Source of the DNA: Chara braunii
Taxonomy: Eukaryota > Streptophyta > Charophyceae > Charales > Characeae
DNA: 28,206 nt
Reading direction: 5' to 3'
NCBI GenBank assembly: GCA_003427395.1
Contig: BFEA01000168.1
Span: 252,786-280,991, forward strand
The notes under the pieces were generated by a model. That model made no database searches and had not been told where the DNA came from. It saw only the letters and a list, made by a program, of their open reading frames with translations. Positions within the stretch are counted from its first letter, which is position 1, and the number at the start of each line of letters is the position of its first letter. This document shows, piece by piece, positions 8,163-17,536 of the stretch. A program made the translations under genes and the position numbers.

Positions 8163-8763
8163 CCTCCAGATTTGGTGGAGGCCAACCTGGATTGCAGAGA
8201 TAACGCCCTCGGGGCATTATCTCAACAATATCTGAATTAAAAAGACAAAAATGAGAAAAAGAAGCAAAAAGGGATGGACTGGTTTTCTTTCGGGCCATGG
8301 ATCTGAGATTCAGATTCAAATCCATGGAGGAGGAGATATGACTGTTATTTGTGGGGCCAGCTCAAAGTCCACAGTCCAACATGGAAAGAAACAAAAGAAA
8401 GAAAAAGACAGAATGATGCATTTGGCCTAAAACTGAGGCCAGATGCACCAAAAATTGAAAAAGTGAGCCATAGGGCTCACAATTGAAGCAAGGACCACTT
8501 AGGGGTAGCTCAAAATATTGCTGGCCTTGGGTCTCAGCCAGATCCAAGGCTGAGATAGTACCAAGGCACAAGAAAATAGGCACAAGAAAATACCCTGGCC
8601 TACTCAAAATGGGGTAGAATCAGGAAAACTCGAAAAAAAGGCTCACAAGGCCTTTTTCTTTCAAGTAAGGCTGCCCCTTGGATATTTGGACCCAAGGGGG
8701 CAGCTTCTGAAAATGAAAACGAGGCATGAGGAGGCTCTAGAGGTAGGCCGAGCTGGTACCAGC
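8163..8763 (+). repeat. Array of nine short inverted repeats in 600 bp
   Basis: Stems, left arm to right arm: 8163-8181 (6 bp); 8197-8223 (12 bp, one C.A mismatch); 8295-8327 (8 bp, with an inner CTGA/TCAG); 8417-8447 (12 bp, one G.T); 8463-8480 (7 bp, GTGAGCC/GGCTCAC); 8524-8550 (10 bp, one G.T); 8635-8657 (8 bp); 8670-8704 (12 bp, one-base bulge); 8752-8763 (12-bp palindrome GCTGGTACCAGC). There is no gene here. The spacing of 20-100 bp is far denser than I would expect by chance. Confidence 0.8.
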
Positions 8764-9322
8764 CACTCGAACTGCATGTACTTGGCCAAAAAGAGGCCCA
8801 GGTGCCCAGAATGGCCTAGTGAAGGGAAAAAAGCCTTGGGGGTACCTCGGTTCACCTTGGGGCACATGGAGAAACCCATGGGCTGCCCGGAGTGCTGTGT
8901 TCCGCCACACTCACATTTGCATGAGGCAAGCTTATGCTGCCCAAATGATCTCATGGGAACACTACACTCACTTGGAGTGAGAGGAGAGGAATCGATGCCA
9001 ATCTAGAGGCTTGAAGGAGGCTGTAGGCTAGTGAGAGTGACCACTAAGGCTGGTAGAGGTGGTTCTGGCCCAAGGGAGTGATCCTCCATAGCCCCCAGGC
9101 TGTGTAGGAGAGAGAAAGGTTTGTGGTGGTCCATTAAGCACTCCTAGAGGGGAGGACTCCTGGTGTGAACCTGCCATAGCCTGGGAGAGGCTCGGAAAGA
9201 AAGAAGGTGAGGGCTTGAAGAAGAAGAAAGCCATAGCTGATCTACAAGTGTGGAAACAAAGAGGAGGCTTCACCAAGGTTGAACCCTCCCATCCCAGGAT
9301 ACTAAGAGAAGGTGAGTGAGAA
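8764..9322. other. Gene-free stretch
   Basis: No family is recognised. Short inverted repeats continue more sparsely: AGGCC/GGCCT at 8794-8817 and CTCACT/AGTGAG at 8967-8981. Confidence 0.55.
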
Positions 9323-9600
9323 CCTTCTTCTTCTTCTTCTTCTTCTTCTTCTTCTTTCTCCTCCTCCTCTCCTTCCTCCTCTCCTTCCCCCTCTTCTTCG
9401 TCTTCTTCTTCTTCTCTTCTTCTTCCTTCCCTTTCCTCTTCCTCTTCTTCTTCTTCTCTTCTTCCTCCTTCCCTTTCCTCTTCCTCTTCTTCCCCTCCTT
9501 TCTTCTTCTTCTTCTTCTTATTTTCCTTTTTTTTTCCTCCTATTTTTTCACCTTTCTCCATCTCCTTCCTCTCCTCTCTCCTCCTCTTCCTTCCTCTCCA
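9323..9600. repeat. Long TTC/CTT polypyrimidine tract
   Basis: About 280 bp of almost pure pyrimidine on +, starting with perfect (TTC)n and grading into TTC/CCT mixtures. Long open frames across it on both strands (poly-Leu/Phe or poly-Glu/Lys) are composition artefacts. Confidence 0.95.
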
Positions 9601-9665
9601 TAACTGACATACTATACATGAGGCGAGTAGGAGGTAGATTCTTCATTTAGAGATTGCCTCCATTC

Positions 9666-9729
9666 TGTCCATGTTCACTCTCCATAGTAGTCCGATACTT
9701 GGTACTTCGAGTTTCCTAGCTTGAGAGTG
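9666..9729. repeat. 64-bp direct repeat, copy 1
   Basis: Runs from TGTCCATGTTCACTCTCC to TAGCTTGAGAGTGA and recurs at 9838-9901, 172 bp downstream, with about four differences. An inverted GAGTG/CACTC pair follows at 9725-9739. Confidence 0.9.
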
Positions 9730-9837
9730 AGTTTCACTCGCTCTCACTTCACCTTTTTCACTACTCTTCACTTGGGTATGAATCGCCACTTTTCTCCTTG
9801 CCTGTTTTGTTGTTATTATCATCATTTTCACTTGCAT

Positions 9838-9901
9838 TGTCCATGTTCACTCTCCATAGTAGTCCGATACTTGGTGCTTTTAGTTTCCTAGCTTGAGAGT
9901 G
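9838..9901. repeat. 64-bp direct repeat, copy 2
   Basis: Second copy of 9666-9729. The sequence after each copy also shares a loosely similar TTGTTGTT...TTCACTTG stretch, so the real period is a degenerate unit of about 172 bp. Confidence 0.9.
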
Positions 9902-9981
9902 GTACTCATCTGGTCCTCATGCTTTGTCTGTTTTTTACTGCAGAAGCATTCCACTACTTTGTTGTTTGTGTTCTCACTTGG

Positions 9982-10013
9982 GAGTGAGATCTCACTCAAC
10001 CCCCCCCCCCCCC
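9982..10013. repeat. 16-bp palindrome followed by a 14-C run
   Basis: GAGTGAGATCTCACTC (9982-9997) is perfectly self-complementary. After AA comes a run of 14 C (10000-10013). A smaller TTCAC/GTGAA stem follows at 10030-10045. Confidence 0.85.
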
Positions 10014-10242
10014 TCTACCTTGTCAAAATTTCACTTGAATGTGAAGCGCAGCCTAAAACTCTTGCCCACTTTGTTGACCTGAGTAGGTGTTGTGTATCTT
10101 TGGCAGCTCACCTCCCCATGAGCTTTATCTGAATGATACATGACACCCCCCGTGCTTTGTTTGAACACCGCTTCTACACCCCCCTCCCCCCCGCGCTCTA
10201 TTCGAACGCGGTAATAGAGATGAAGCGGATGAGGGGTTACAA

Positions 10243-10333
10243 CTGCTGCTGCTGGTGCTGCTGGTGCTGCTGTTTGAAGGCCGCTGTTGTTGCTGCTGAT
10301 GCATGGCCGAGTCCTGGACTGCTGCTGCTGCTA
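10243..10333. repeat. Interrupted CTG repeat
   Basis: CTGCTG runs at 10243-10272 and 10318-10333 flank mixed GTTGTTGCTGCTGATG sequence. AGTCCTGGACT inverted repeats (about 10311 and 10350) lie beside the second run. Confidence 0.85.
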
Positions 10334-10422
10334 AGAAAACCGCCATCCAAGTCCTGGACTAAGGGCCGGTCCGGAATGGCCAGCAGGCCAGTGCCGCCCG
10401 GGTGTGACATCTTCGACGCACA

Positions 10423-10785
10423 CGGGTCCTACCGGACCCGACTTAGGGCCGCAGGGACACATCAGGGCCTAAAGGCCCGACCTTTGGATTCTACAGGCCA
10501 TAAAGGCCTCACCTTGGACCAGACCTGACGGGCAGGCCCAAACGACATTACCGTTTGGGCCTGGCGGCGCTCTTGAGGCTGCCGCCCGCCGGTTGGGGCT
10601 GAACCGTCCATCTGGACGGTTCAGGGCANGGCCAGGCCNCGCAGCAGTGAGGCCGGCCTCTGCCCACCGGTATAAAGAACCGGTCCGGCCTCATTCCAGG
10701 GATCGACCCACCAGTATACCACGGTGCGGTAAGGTCGGCACCAGTGTGCCGTTGGAGCGCTATGTTTAGCGCAGGAGCGAGGAGC
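10423..10785 (+). repeat. GC-rich cluster of long perfect hairpins
   Basis: Stems: CGGGTCC/GGACCCG at 10423-10440; GGGCCT/AGGCCC at 10465-10478; AGGCC/GGCCT at 10495-10509; 12-bp perfect arms at 10533-10544 and 10552-10563 (CAGGCCCAAACG/CGTTTGGGCCTG); 12-bp perfect arms at 10599-10610 and 10613-10624 (CTGAACCGTCCA/TGGACGGTTCAG, two-base loop); palindrome GAGGCCGGCCTC at 10649-10660; then GGCAC/GTGCC near 10737 and GCGCTA/TAGCGC near 10757. The cluster ends at the N gap. Confidence 0.85.
10671..10677 (+). promoter_or_regulatory. TATA-box candidate inside nested inverted repeats
   Basis: TATAAAG lies in the loop between ACCGGT (10666-10671) and ACCGGT (10679-10684). These are enclosed by GAGGCCGG (10649-10656) and CCGGCCTC (10685-10692). 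A TATA-type start would fall near 10700. Promoter activity is inference. Confidence 0.4.
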
Positions 10786-11270
10786 NNNNNNNNNNNNNNN
10801 NNNNNNNNNNNNNNNNNNNNNNNNNNNNNNNNNNNNNNNNNNNNNNNNNNNNNNNNNNNNNNNNNNNNNNNNNNNNNNNNNNNNNNNNNNNNNNNNNNNN
10901 NNNNNNNNNNNNNNNNNNNNNNNNNNNNNNNNNNNNNNNNNNNNNNNNNNNNNNNNNNNNNNNNNNNNNNNNNNNNNNNNNNNNNNNNNNNNNNNNNNNN
11001 NNNNNNNNNNNNNNNNNNNNNNNNNNNNNNNNNNNNNNNNNNNNNNNNNNNNNNNNNNNNNNNNNNNNNNNNNNNNNNNNNNNNNNNNNNNNNNNNNNNN
11101 NNNNNNNNNNNNNNNNNNNNNNNNNNNNNNNNNNNNNNNNNNNNNNNNNNNNNNNNNNNNNNNNNNNNNNNNNNNNNNNNNNNNNNNNNNNNNNNNNNNN
11201 NNNNNNNNNNNNNNNNNNNNNNNNNNNNNNNNNNNNNNNNNNNNNNNNNNNNNNNNNNNNNNNNNNNNNN
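10786..11270. other. Assembly gap (485 N)
   Basis: A run of unknown bases immediately after the hairpin cluster. Any reading frame across it is meaningless. Confidence 1.
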
Positions 11271-12216
11271 TCGGTGACTTTCAGTGCTGTCTACCTACCC
11301 CACCTCCTTCGTCTCTCCTCCCCCATTCATCTGTGTATGTGTGTACGGGGCTGAGCACCTTCTTTGTATGGCTCAGACCCCACCATCTCACGATTGTATG
11401 TGTGTGGAGTGATGCTATGAGAGCCAGTCTATGTGAGTCAGTTCGTTTATCAGACTTCCGTTGCATCTATACTCATCCTACATTGGTTGATTCTTGGTTC
11501 TGCCCATACTCATTGGAGTATGTAACACCGGGGGTGCAAAAACTAACTCCGCCAAAACAAGGGGTATGGGGGCTGGGACTGAACCAGCCCTATATCCTAG
11601 GCATATACAGTTGACCTGCAAAACCACCAGGCCATCTGATTCCATTTTCCTGTGAAAACAGAAAATGGACTTCCCCGAACGGTTCACTTAGAGCCTTGAG
11701 CGGTGCCCAAAACAGGCAATTAGGCGCAAACGGCGACAGAATGGGAGGTGTTCAGTAGGGTATAGACAAAGTGCCTATGGAATTACGTGGGCATCTGACA
11801 CCATTTGGGCCATCAAATGCAGATCTGTGTTTTTCGGCTTTCCCTCCCCTAGCGAAGTCGGCAAAAACTGAAAAATCGCAAGTTTGTTTTTTTGCAGTCT
11901 GTTTTTTTTTTCACAGATTTGTATTTTGCAAAGTCTGCATGCCTGCTGCAAATGTGCATGTCGCAATTCTGAGTTTCTCTGATGGATCGGGGGTTAAGGT
12001 CACTCAAGTAGGTAAGGAGCTAGATGCTTAGGACCCTCCATAGCCAAGCACCTTCTTCCACCTCCATCTCCTTCGCCCATCCTCCATAGCCAAACACTTT
12101 CCTTCACCCGCTCGAGCACCAACCAATGCTGCGGGCCCAGGCATAAAGGGCAGCAAGTTGTAGAAGGAATCATAGGTAGGACGGAGGACGAGTGGGGAGT
12201 AAGTGGGATTAGGCCT

Positions 12217-12220
<4 letters not shown>
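11271..12220. other. Gene-free stretch with further hairpins
   Basis: No gene family is recognised. Stems: GGGCTGG/CCAGCCC at 11570-11590 (7 bp), TCCATTTTC/GAAAATGGA at 11641-11669 (9 bp), CATTTG/CAAATG at 11802-11819 (6 bp). The inverted-repeat character therefore continues across the gap. Confidence 0.6.

Positions 12221-12255
<35 letters not shown>
12221..12255. repeat. (CT)n microsatellite
   Basis: About 17 CT units followed by a C run and more CT-rich sequence to about 12314. Confidence 0.95.
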
Positions 12256-12257
<2 letters not shown>

Positions 12258-12314
12258 CCCCCTTCTCTCTCCCTCTCTCCCGTTCTCTTTATATATCTCT
12301 CTCTCCTCCTCCCT

Positions 12315-13410
12315 CTTAGCGCCAAATACCATTTCTCCCTCCGCGTCCAAATTCCAAGGTTAACCCTTACCTTCTCTCCCCTTTTCCTTCTTGGCATGCA
12401 ATAACCCTTCCCTCGCTCATTATGTTGCCAGGGCAAGGGGAGGACTGTCGGTCCCTTGTGCCGCCAAAAAGATAAGGAAAGGAAGAGCTTAACAAAGCTT
12501 GATGCTTGATAAAGCCCAAGAGGGACTTGAGAGAATCCCCAAGTGAACCAGAGGTCAGTTGACTCAACCAGAACCCCGATTGCATGACTAAGAGAAGAGG
12601 ATGGTTTGGACGAGCGAAGGAAATGGAAAGAGAAAGAACCGAAGGACAAGGAAAACTAGGCATGCGGGAGAGACTGTGTTGACCCCAAATGGGGCTGTAT
12701 GTGCTTTGCATTGTGATTGAGTGTGCAAGTGAGTAGCCTTGAGGTGCCTTGAATATGCAGGTGAGTATACCGGGCCGCAAAAGAGGAAAGGAAGGACAAA
12801 AGCTAAGTGGTTGTGAAGTAACCTATGTCTATGAGTGAGAACCTTTGAGCATGTTGCTCCAAGTATGAATGCAAAGGAAAAAGAGATGGCATGTATGGTC
12901 AGAGTTTGTTGAAGTGTTGGGCGGTCAAGTCTTATGAGTATGTGGGAGGGAACCCCGAAAAGACTAAGGGGTACTTGGAAAACAGCGCACGTGGTGCATG
13001 ATGTATGGAGTTAATGAATGCTAATGCGTAGATTGGCAAAGGGGGAGGAAGGCGGTCCCGCACCCCCATGAAGCCATACGACCATCCCGTTAGGAAAAGG
13101 ATGTGTGGCTTATGGATGACGCTTAGCCTGCGCATAACGGAAGAAAGGTCTCAAGGAACTCCCTGGACTGCCTGCGTATTGGAAGGAGCACAAGCAACTC
13201 ATCAAGAAATTGACGACTGTAAGTGAATAGCGAAATTGTTCCACTAGCAAGAAAGTTGAGCTACATCCCCAATGTCAAAGCTCTCTCGCTTGATGACCCA
13301 ACCCCATCCATCTCGAAGCACTAGGTGGGGGTGAACCTGTGACGAATGGCTCCGCGCACCCGCAGAAGGGTTGACTCAGGCTCGAAAGTCTAACAGGGTA
13401 AGGCCCTACA
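12315..13410. other. Gene-free right end of the inserted block
   Basis: No convincing coding or RNA feature. Open frames on the minus strand (12215-12780) lack family motifs. The stretch ends AGGCCCTACA at the CCGT target-site copy. Confidence 0.5.
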
Positions 13411-13414
13411 CCGT
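13411..13414. repeat. Right CCGT target-site duplication
   Basis: Matches 5859-5862. The minus-strand gag resumes here in the middle of a zinc knuckle. Confidence 0.55.
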
Positions 13415-15143
13415 ACTCGCCGAAGTTTATCCAAGCTCGTCGCCAATAGCAGTCTCGCCGAAGTTTATGCATGTATCCCGATCCAGACTCGCCCTCACCC
13501 GAGCCGAAGTCTTGTTTGGGTTCAGGGTCTACCCCTAACTCTTCTGTTGACCGCCCTTGCTGTGACCGCCTGCCTTAACTTTTACTAATGAAGCGAGGTT
13601 GCTACCCTCAACACTACCCTCGCTTCCGAAGTCTGTCTCGTCCACTAGATCGGAATAATCGTCGATCTCGGTTAGATTCCCATCGGAATCAACCATCATC
13701 AATCGACTACCTTTCTTTTTCCACTTTTGTGGACTCTTCTTCTTTCTTTCGTTCGTAGAGGGTTGTTGGGCTCCTCCTAGCCTAGCATCTAGGGCCTTCT
13801 TGCTAAAGGAGTCCATAGTATGATATTAGATGTTGGCCTCGCTGACCAGCAAGTTTTTGACGTCTGTGGAAAGACATCTTAAGAACATGGTCATCAAGAC
13901 ATGCGGATCATAGCGTACACTGGGAACTGCTCTTTACGACAGAGGTAAGTTCTCGCACGGACTTGTACTTCTTAGTATCAAGGCAGGTCAACGCATCAGT
14001 GGCCTGCTGGGCCTGCTGAGGGTTGTGCCATCGCGTCTCTACCAACTCCATGAAGCTTTCTAAGGTATGGGTTTTGGCCCAATCATTCATGCGCCTACCG
14101 AACCCTTTTGAGGCTACCAATCCATCTAGCCATCGCGCTGCCAATCCCTCGAGATATGAGGCAGCAGTGATCACCTCCTCCTCTAACATCGCCCTCTTTG
14201 CCTTTACCCACACCGACACCGTTCTCAACCAAGTGTCGAGAGCCTCATCATCCTTATCTCCTAAGAAGGTTGAGGGTGGTTTCAGCGGAGTCTTGGGGTA
14301 CCAAGGTTGTTGTTGTCCCACTGGTGGGACCGACTGCTCTGTAGCTCCAACCGCTGGACCTGAAGATGAAGAAGCAACAGTCTGCGATGATGTTGCTAAC
14401 GTACTGCTTGATGAGCTACTAAACTGAGACATAGTGAGACCTCTCATCACCGGTGAGGAAATCGGTGATGGAAAAGCTGGTGGTCGGAAACCAGGCCTGC
14501 TCGTTGGAGATGTGAAAGCTCTTCCCATCCCTTGCATGGCACTCAATATCTGGTCAAGGGTATCCTAGACAGCATCCAGTTTGTTGTTCAGACCTACCTT
14601 GAGGATTTTACCTGTGTCATCAAGGACAGTGTCGTCTAACCCTTCTACAACAGTTTTGTCTGCCCTCCTACTCTCAAGGCTAGCTTTCCTAGTTCTAATC
14701 TTCGTTTCTCTTTCCATAGCTTCTCTAAGTTCCTTCTCTAACCGTACGCGGCTCAACTCCACTTGCTGGAGTTCAATGGCCTGTCTAGTGCATGGATGTG
14801 GCGAGTTGTACTGCGAGCCCGCCATCTGACTAGAAGAACTGTTCAATCCCACCCCACTGGACGTGGACTATGAGCTGGTCGGCATACCTAATGTTTGCTG
14901 ACTTGAAGAGGTCGCTGTAGATGCAGCCATTGCTACGGTGCTAGCTGCTGCTGCCGCTAACGCTCATTCTGCAGCAGCTGCTGCCTTTCTAGCAGTCTCT
15001 AACTGTCGGGCCCTTGCTTCGACCCCGACCCTTCTCTCGTCCCCTGGGAGCAGAACCTGAAACACTACAGGTATCCTTCGCGTATCCCGTCGTGTTTGCC
15101 TTTTATCTTCAGTTGTGCCTTCACCACTATCTGAACCGCTCAT
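13411..15143 (-). pseudogene. Ty3/gypsy gag, broken copy
   Basis: The start ATG at 15143-15141 begins MSGSDSGEGTTEDKR, and LLPGDERR follows, matching LGPGDERR in the plus-element gag. In-frame stops lie at 14966-14964, after PTSS near 14873, and at 14567-14565. The capsid-like core (LDTWLRTVSVWVKAKRAMLEEE, YLEGLAARWLDGLV, then WHNPQQAQQATDAL) lies within 14546-13908. A frameshift follows, then SFSKKALD and an acidic EIDDYSDLVDE stretch (13816-13535). The zinc knuckle at 13472-13411 reads WINFGEYG, so both leading cysteines are lost. It is cut by the inserted block directly after GEYG. Gag would form the virus-like particle shell and bind RNA; this copy cannot. Confidence 0.85.
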
Positions 15144-16414
15144 TAGCTAAGCAGCCACTATCTGCGCTAATGCCCTCACTGGGGCTTACCACATCATGTG
15201 CCTGACCGGGTTGAAAAATAATAATAAATAAATTAATATTCGGCAAGTCACCTAGGCTACCGCTCAAGCGGTATCAACAACATATACACAAACTGAGCAC
15301 ATGATCTAACCCTACTCTGATTAGTTTCACTCATAGCAGCTGCAAAAAAAATTGGCTATGGTAGAACACAACAGTTCTAATCTAAGTTGTCTGTTAGGTG
15401 TTAGCAATTTGTCCACCAACTAATAAAAAAAATAATACATTCATATGAGCAGATGTATGCACAATGGAAATAGTTGTGTTTGTAGTTGAGCATCAACTGG
15501 AACCTTCCTTCCCCTATATCCAACGTACCTGTCCGCATCATCAACCAGCGGTGACTAAGGTCAGCATTAACGGCCCACCCCTGTGCCTAGGAACTCGATT
15601 ATGACCAGAACTGCCCTTTGCTTACCCTCGCGTGCAACGAGCCTCACATCTGACCGATCTGGTTGGACAAGAGGCATTTTAAGGACAGCCCCCAAGGTCC
15701 TCAAGAATTATTTAACGTCGCAGATAGAACGACGATCACAACCAGTGTTCAGATCAGATCCTCGCCAGTGTTCAGATTAGATCCCTACCTGGTGAGCGTC
15801 TGCAAAGAACGGGTCAGTCCACGTCTCTAATACTGGCGCAGAAAAGAGCTTCCAAGGACAAAGGTGCATGGCCTGCGTGTACTACTCCCATGGGTTGGCA
15901 TGGTGACCGTGACCCGTGCTTCGACCAGAACCCTTCAGAGGCACTGCCCTCTCCTGCTACGTGCGCCACCGGGAAAACGTCGTTTCTCAAGGTGGAGCGC
16001 TCACGACTCCTTACTCGAAAAAGGACACTCAAGTTGGACTCACTTCCTCACGGTAAGAAGAGATTGAGAGGGAAGATAAGGTAAGGGAACAACGTACTTG
16101 GAGATAGCTGCCCCCAACCACAGATTTCTCATCAATTGAGCCAACGTGCATTTCGATGACCGGTCATAGCATCGGTACCACCCACAATGCAATGCAGTGC
16201 CACCTCAGCCAAAAAGCCACATCAGCACGCTCTCATCATCACACATACATCCGTTGTCGCCACAACTCCCACGTTGTGCCAGCCTTCCGGCCAACTCCCC
16301 TCTACCCGGGAGTGGCTATTTATGCCAACGCCAAAGTATCCTTACCGCGAAGAAGCATTGCCGGCGCACCAAGTAACAATGTCGCCAGTGCCAGGTAATG
16401 GCTAACTCGGACCA
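15144..16414 (-). other. Untranslated leader between PBS and gag (minus element)
   Basis: 1271 bp without coding potential. It aligns by eye with the plus-element leader (20898-22165, 1268 bp). Shared phrases on the minus strand include GTCGTGAGCGCTC, GGTCACGGTCACCATGCCAACC and TGCGACGTTAAATAATTC. A 23-bp tandem duplication (CCAGTGTTCAGAT-AGATCC twice, about 15741-15784) is specific to this copy. Such leaders can hold packaging and dimerisation signals; that is inference. Confidence 0.7.
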
Positions 16415-16426
16415 GCTCTGATACCA
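16415..16426 (-). promoter_or_regulatory. Primer-binding site, tRNA-iMet type
   Basis: On the minus strand the bases read TGGTATCAGAGC, complementary to the 3' end of initiator methionine tRNA, the usual minus-strand primer of plant LTR elements. Three bases (ATT) separate it from the LTR, exactly as at 20883-20885. Confidence 0.9.
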
Positions 16427-16429
16427 AAT

Positions 16430-17536
16430 TGCAAGGAATATGAGCGAGAGCGGTACACAAAAAAACAAGTTGCAAAATCACGCAAAAGTCAAGATAGTCA
16501 CGTACCAAGAGGAGAGCATAAATGCACCAAGATTCCATCCACATAAGAGCGATACAACGAACTCGTGAGCAAATGTCCAAGCCCTCAGGCCACACCAAAG
16601 CAGTATCCAATGTCACTCCTCATGTATGGCGCCCAACGCCCAGCCTACTCTACTCAGCCTATCTATCCTATCTATATTCGTGCAACATGATCAATTCGCC
16701 GTTGAAGAAATATACATGACGTCAACACCAATGCCGACCTCCCACATACACCAGGTTCGTTCTCTCTTCTCCCCTCATCAGACCGTTTCCACCCTCCTTC
16801 CTGAAGACCATCGTCGCCCATCACCTGCCCGCACCCCTGCAGCCCGACTATGGCCACTAAGCGCCCCACTGCCCTGCAGTGCCCCACTTCACCTCATAGC
16901 GCCCGCTTGTGCCCCAACCAGCCGCGCTAACGCAGACACTAGCGCATTGATGCGGCAGCGTGTCCGCATTGCCTGCAAGGGCCAGAATGCCTTCCCCTGG
17001 CCGACCTCCTCCCTATATGGGAGTAGCTGCCCGACCGGGCTGCCTCGGCCTGGCCGAGGAAGTTTCCAGTAGCTTCTGGTCGGGCCCCAGTATCTGTGCC
17101 CAGACCCATTCCTACATTTGAGGGTCTGGGCCCTCTTTGGTTGGGCACCTCCAGGATGCCTCCAGGCTCCAAGTGTTTGTCGTGTTTGCATTGGCCCGCG
17201 GCATGGGAGTGACGACAATGCTGCATTCTCATTTCCCCCCGGCCATTTCATAATATACCGGCCTCACACTGCGTGTGCCCAGGGCGCCTGCGTCCTAGGC
17301 TCAATTTCTTGACGCAGCTGCTACTTTTGGAAAGATCCCAAGGAGAGGCTCACGTTGCACTACAACCAATTGATGTGCAACAACTGTCAGATACCCACAT
17401 TGGAAAATTTTGAGATAAGGGCCTCTTGTGGATATTCAAGCCCGCCTTCACTTAGGGCGGGCACGAGGCTTGTTGGGGGCCACAGTCTAGAACATGTGCA
17501 CGTTGGCTAGGGCCCCATGAGGACACATTCCTCACA
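16430..17536 (-). mobile_element. 5' LTR of the minus-strand Ty3 element
   Basis: Read on the minus strand it begins TGTGAGGAAT at 17536 and ends ATTCCTTGCA at 16430, a 10-bp terminal inverted repeat with two mismatches. Its end matches the plus-element LTR end (GCTTATTTTCCTTGCA) apart from two bases. It also shares the stem-loop with loop CTAAGTGAA and the following GGGC-TG...CAAGAGGCCCT phrase. Its length of 1107 bp compares with 1063 bp for the plus copy. Beyond the shared blocks the two LTRs are quite diverged. Confidence 0.8.
17440..17462 (-). promoter_or_regulatory. Conserved LTR stem-loop, CTAAGTGAA loop (minus LTR)
   Basis: On the minus strand GCCCGCC pairs with GGCGGGC (7 bp) around the 9-base loop CTAAGTGAA. 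The whole 23-mer is identical to the one at 27493-27515 although the LTRs around it differ strongly. It sits about 75 bases inside the LTR start. Function unknown. Confidence 0.75.

Larger units (their letters stand above)
5863..13410. mobile_element. Inserted 7.5-kb non-coding block with TG...CA ends
   Basis: The minus-strand gag sequence breaks off at 5862 and resumes at 13411. An unbroken copy of the site exists at 5414-5420 (GGCCGTACTCG), which shows what the uninterrupted sequence looked like. The block begins TGTCGGG and ends CCCTACA, a near-perfect inverted pair with LTR-like TG/CA termini, and CCGT flanks it on both sides. No gag, pol or transposase is visible inside. It contains hairpins, an approximately 844-bp repeat, microsatellites and a 485-bp assembly gap. 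It could be a large non-autonomous LTR element (LARD-like) or several nested insertions. I could not find two internal copies of an LTR. Confidence 0.5.

Noticed and set aside
9028-9650. Long open frames rich in Leu/Phe (+) or Glu/Lys (-)
   Set aside because: They are produced by the TTC/CTT tract; composition explains the lack of stops and there is no family motif.
9930-9943. TTACTGCA as a possible right end of the LTR starting at 663
   Set aside because: The implied LTR would exceed 9 kb; the TG...CA pair 663-1668 fits the family length.
10744-11277. Open frame of 177 codons across the N run
   Set aside because: Almost entirely unknown bases; no evidence of coding.
14023-14427. 134-codon plus-strand frame
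   Set aside because: It is the reverse strand of the minus-strand gag core, which has clear homology to the plus-element gag.
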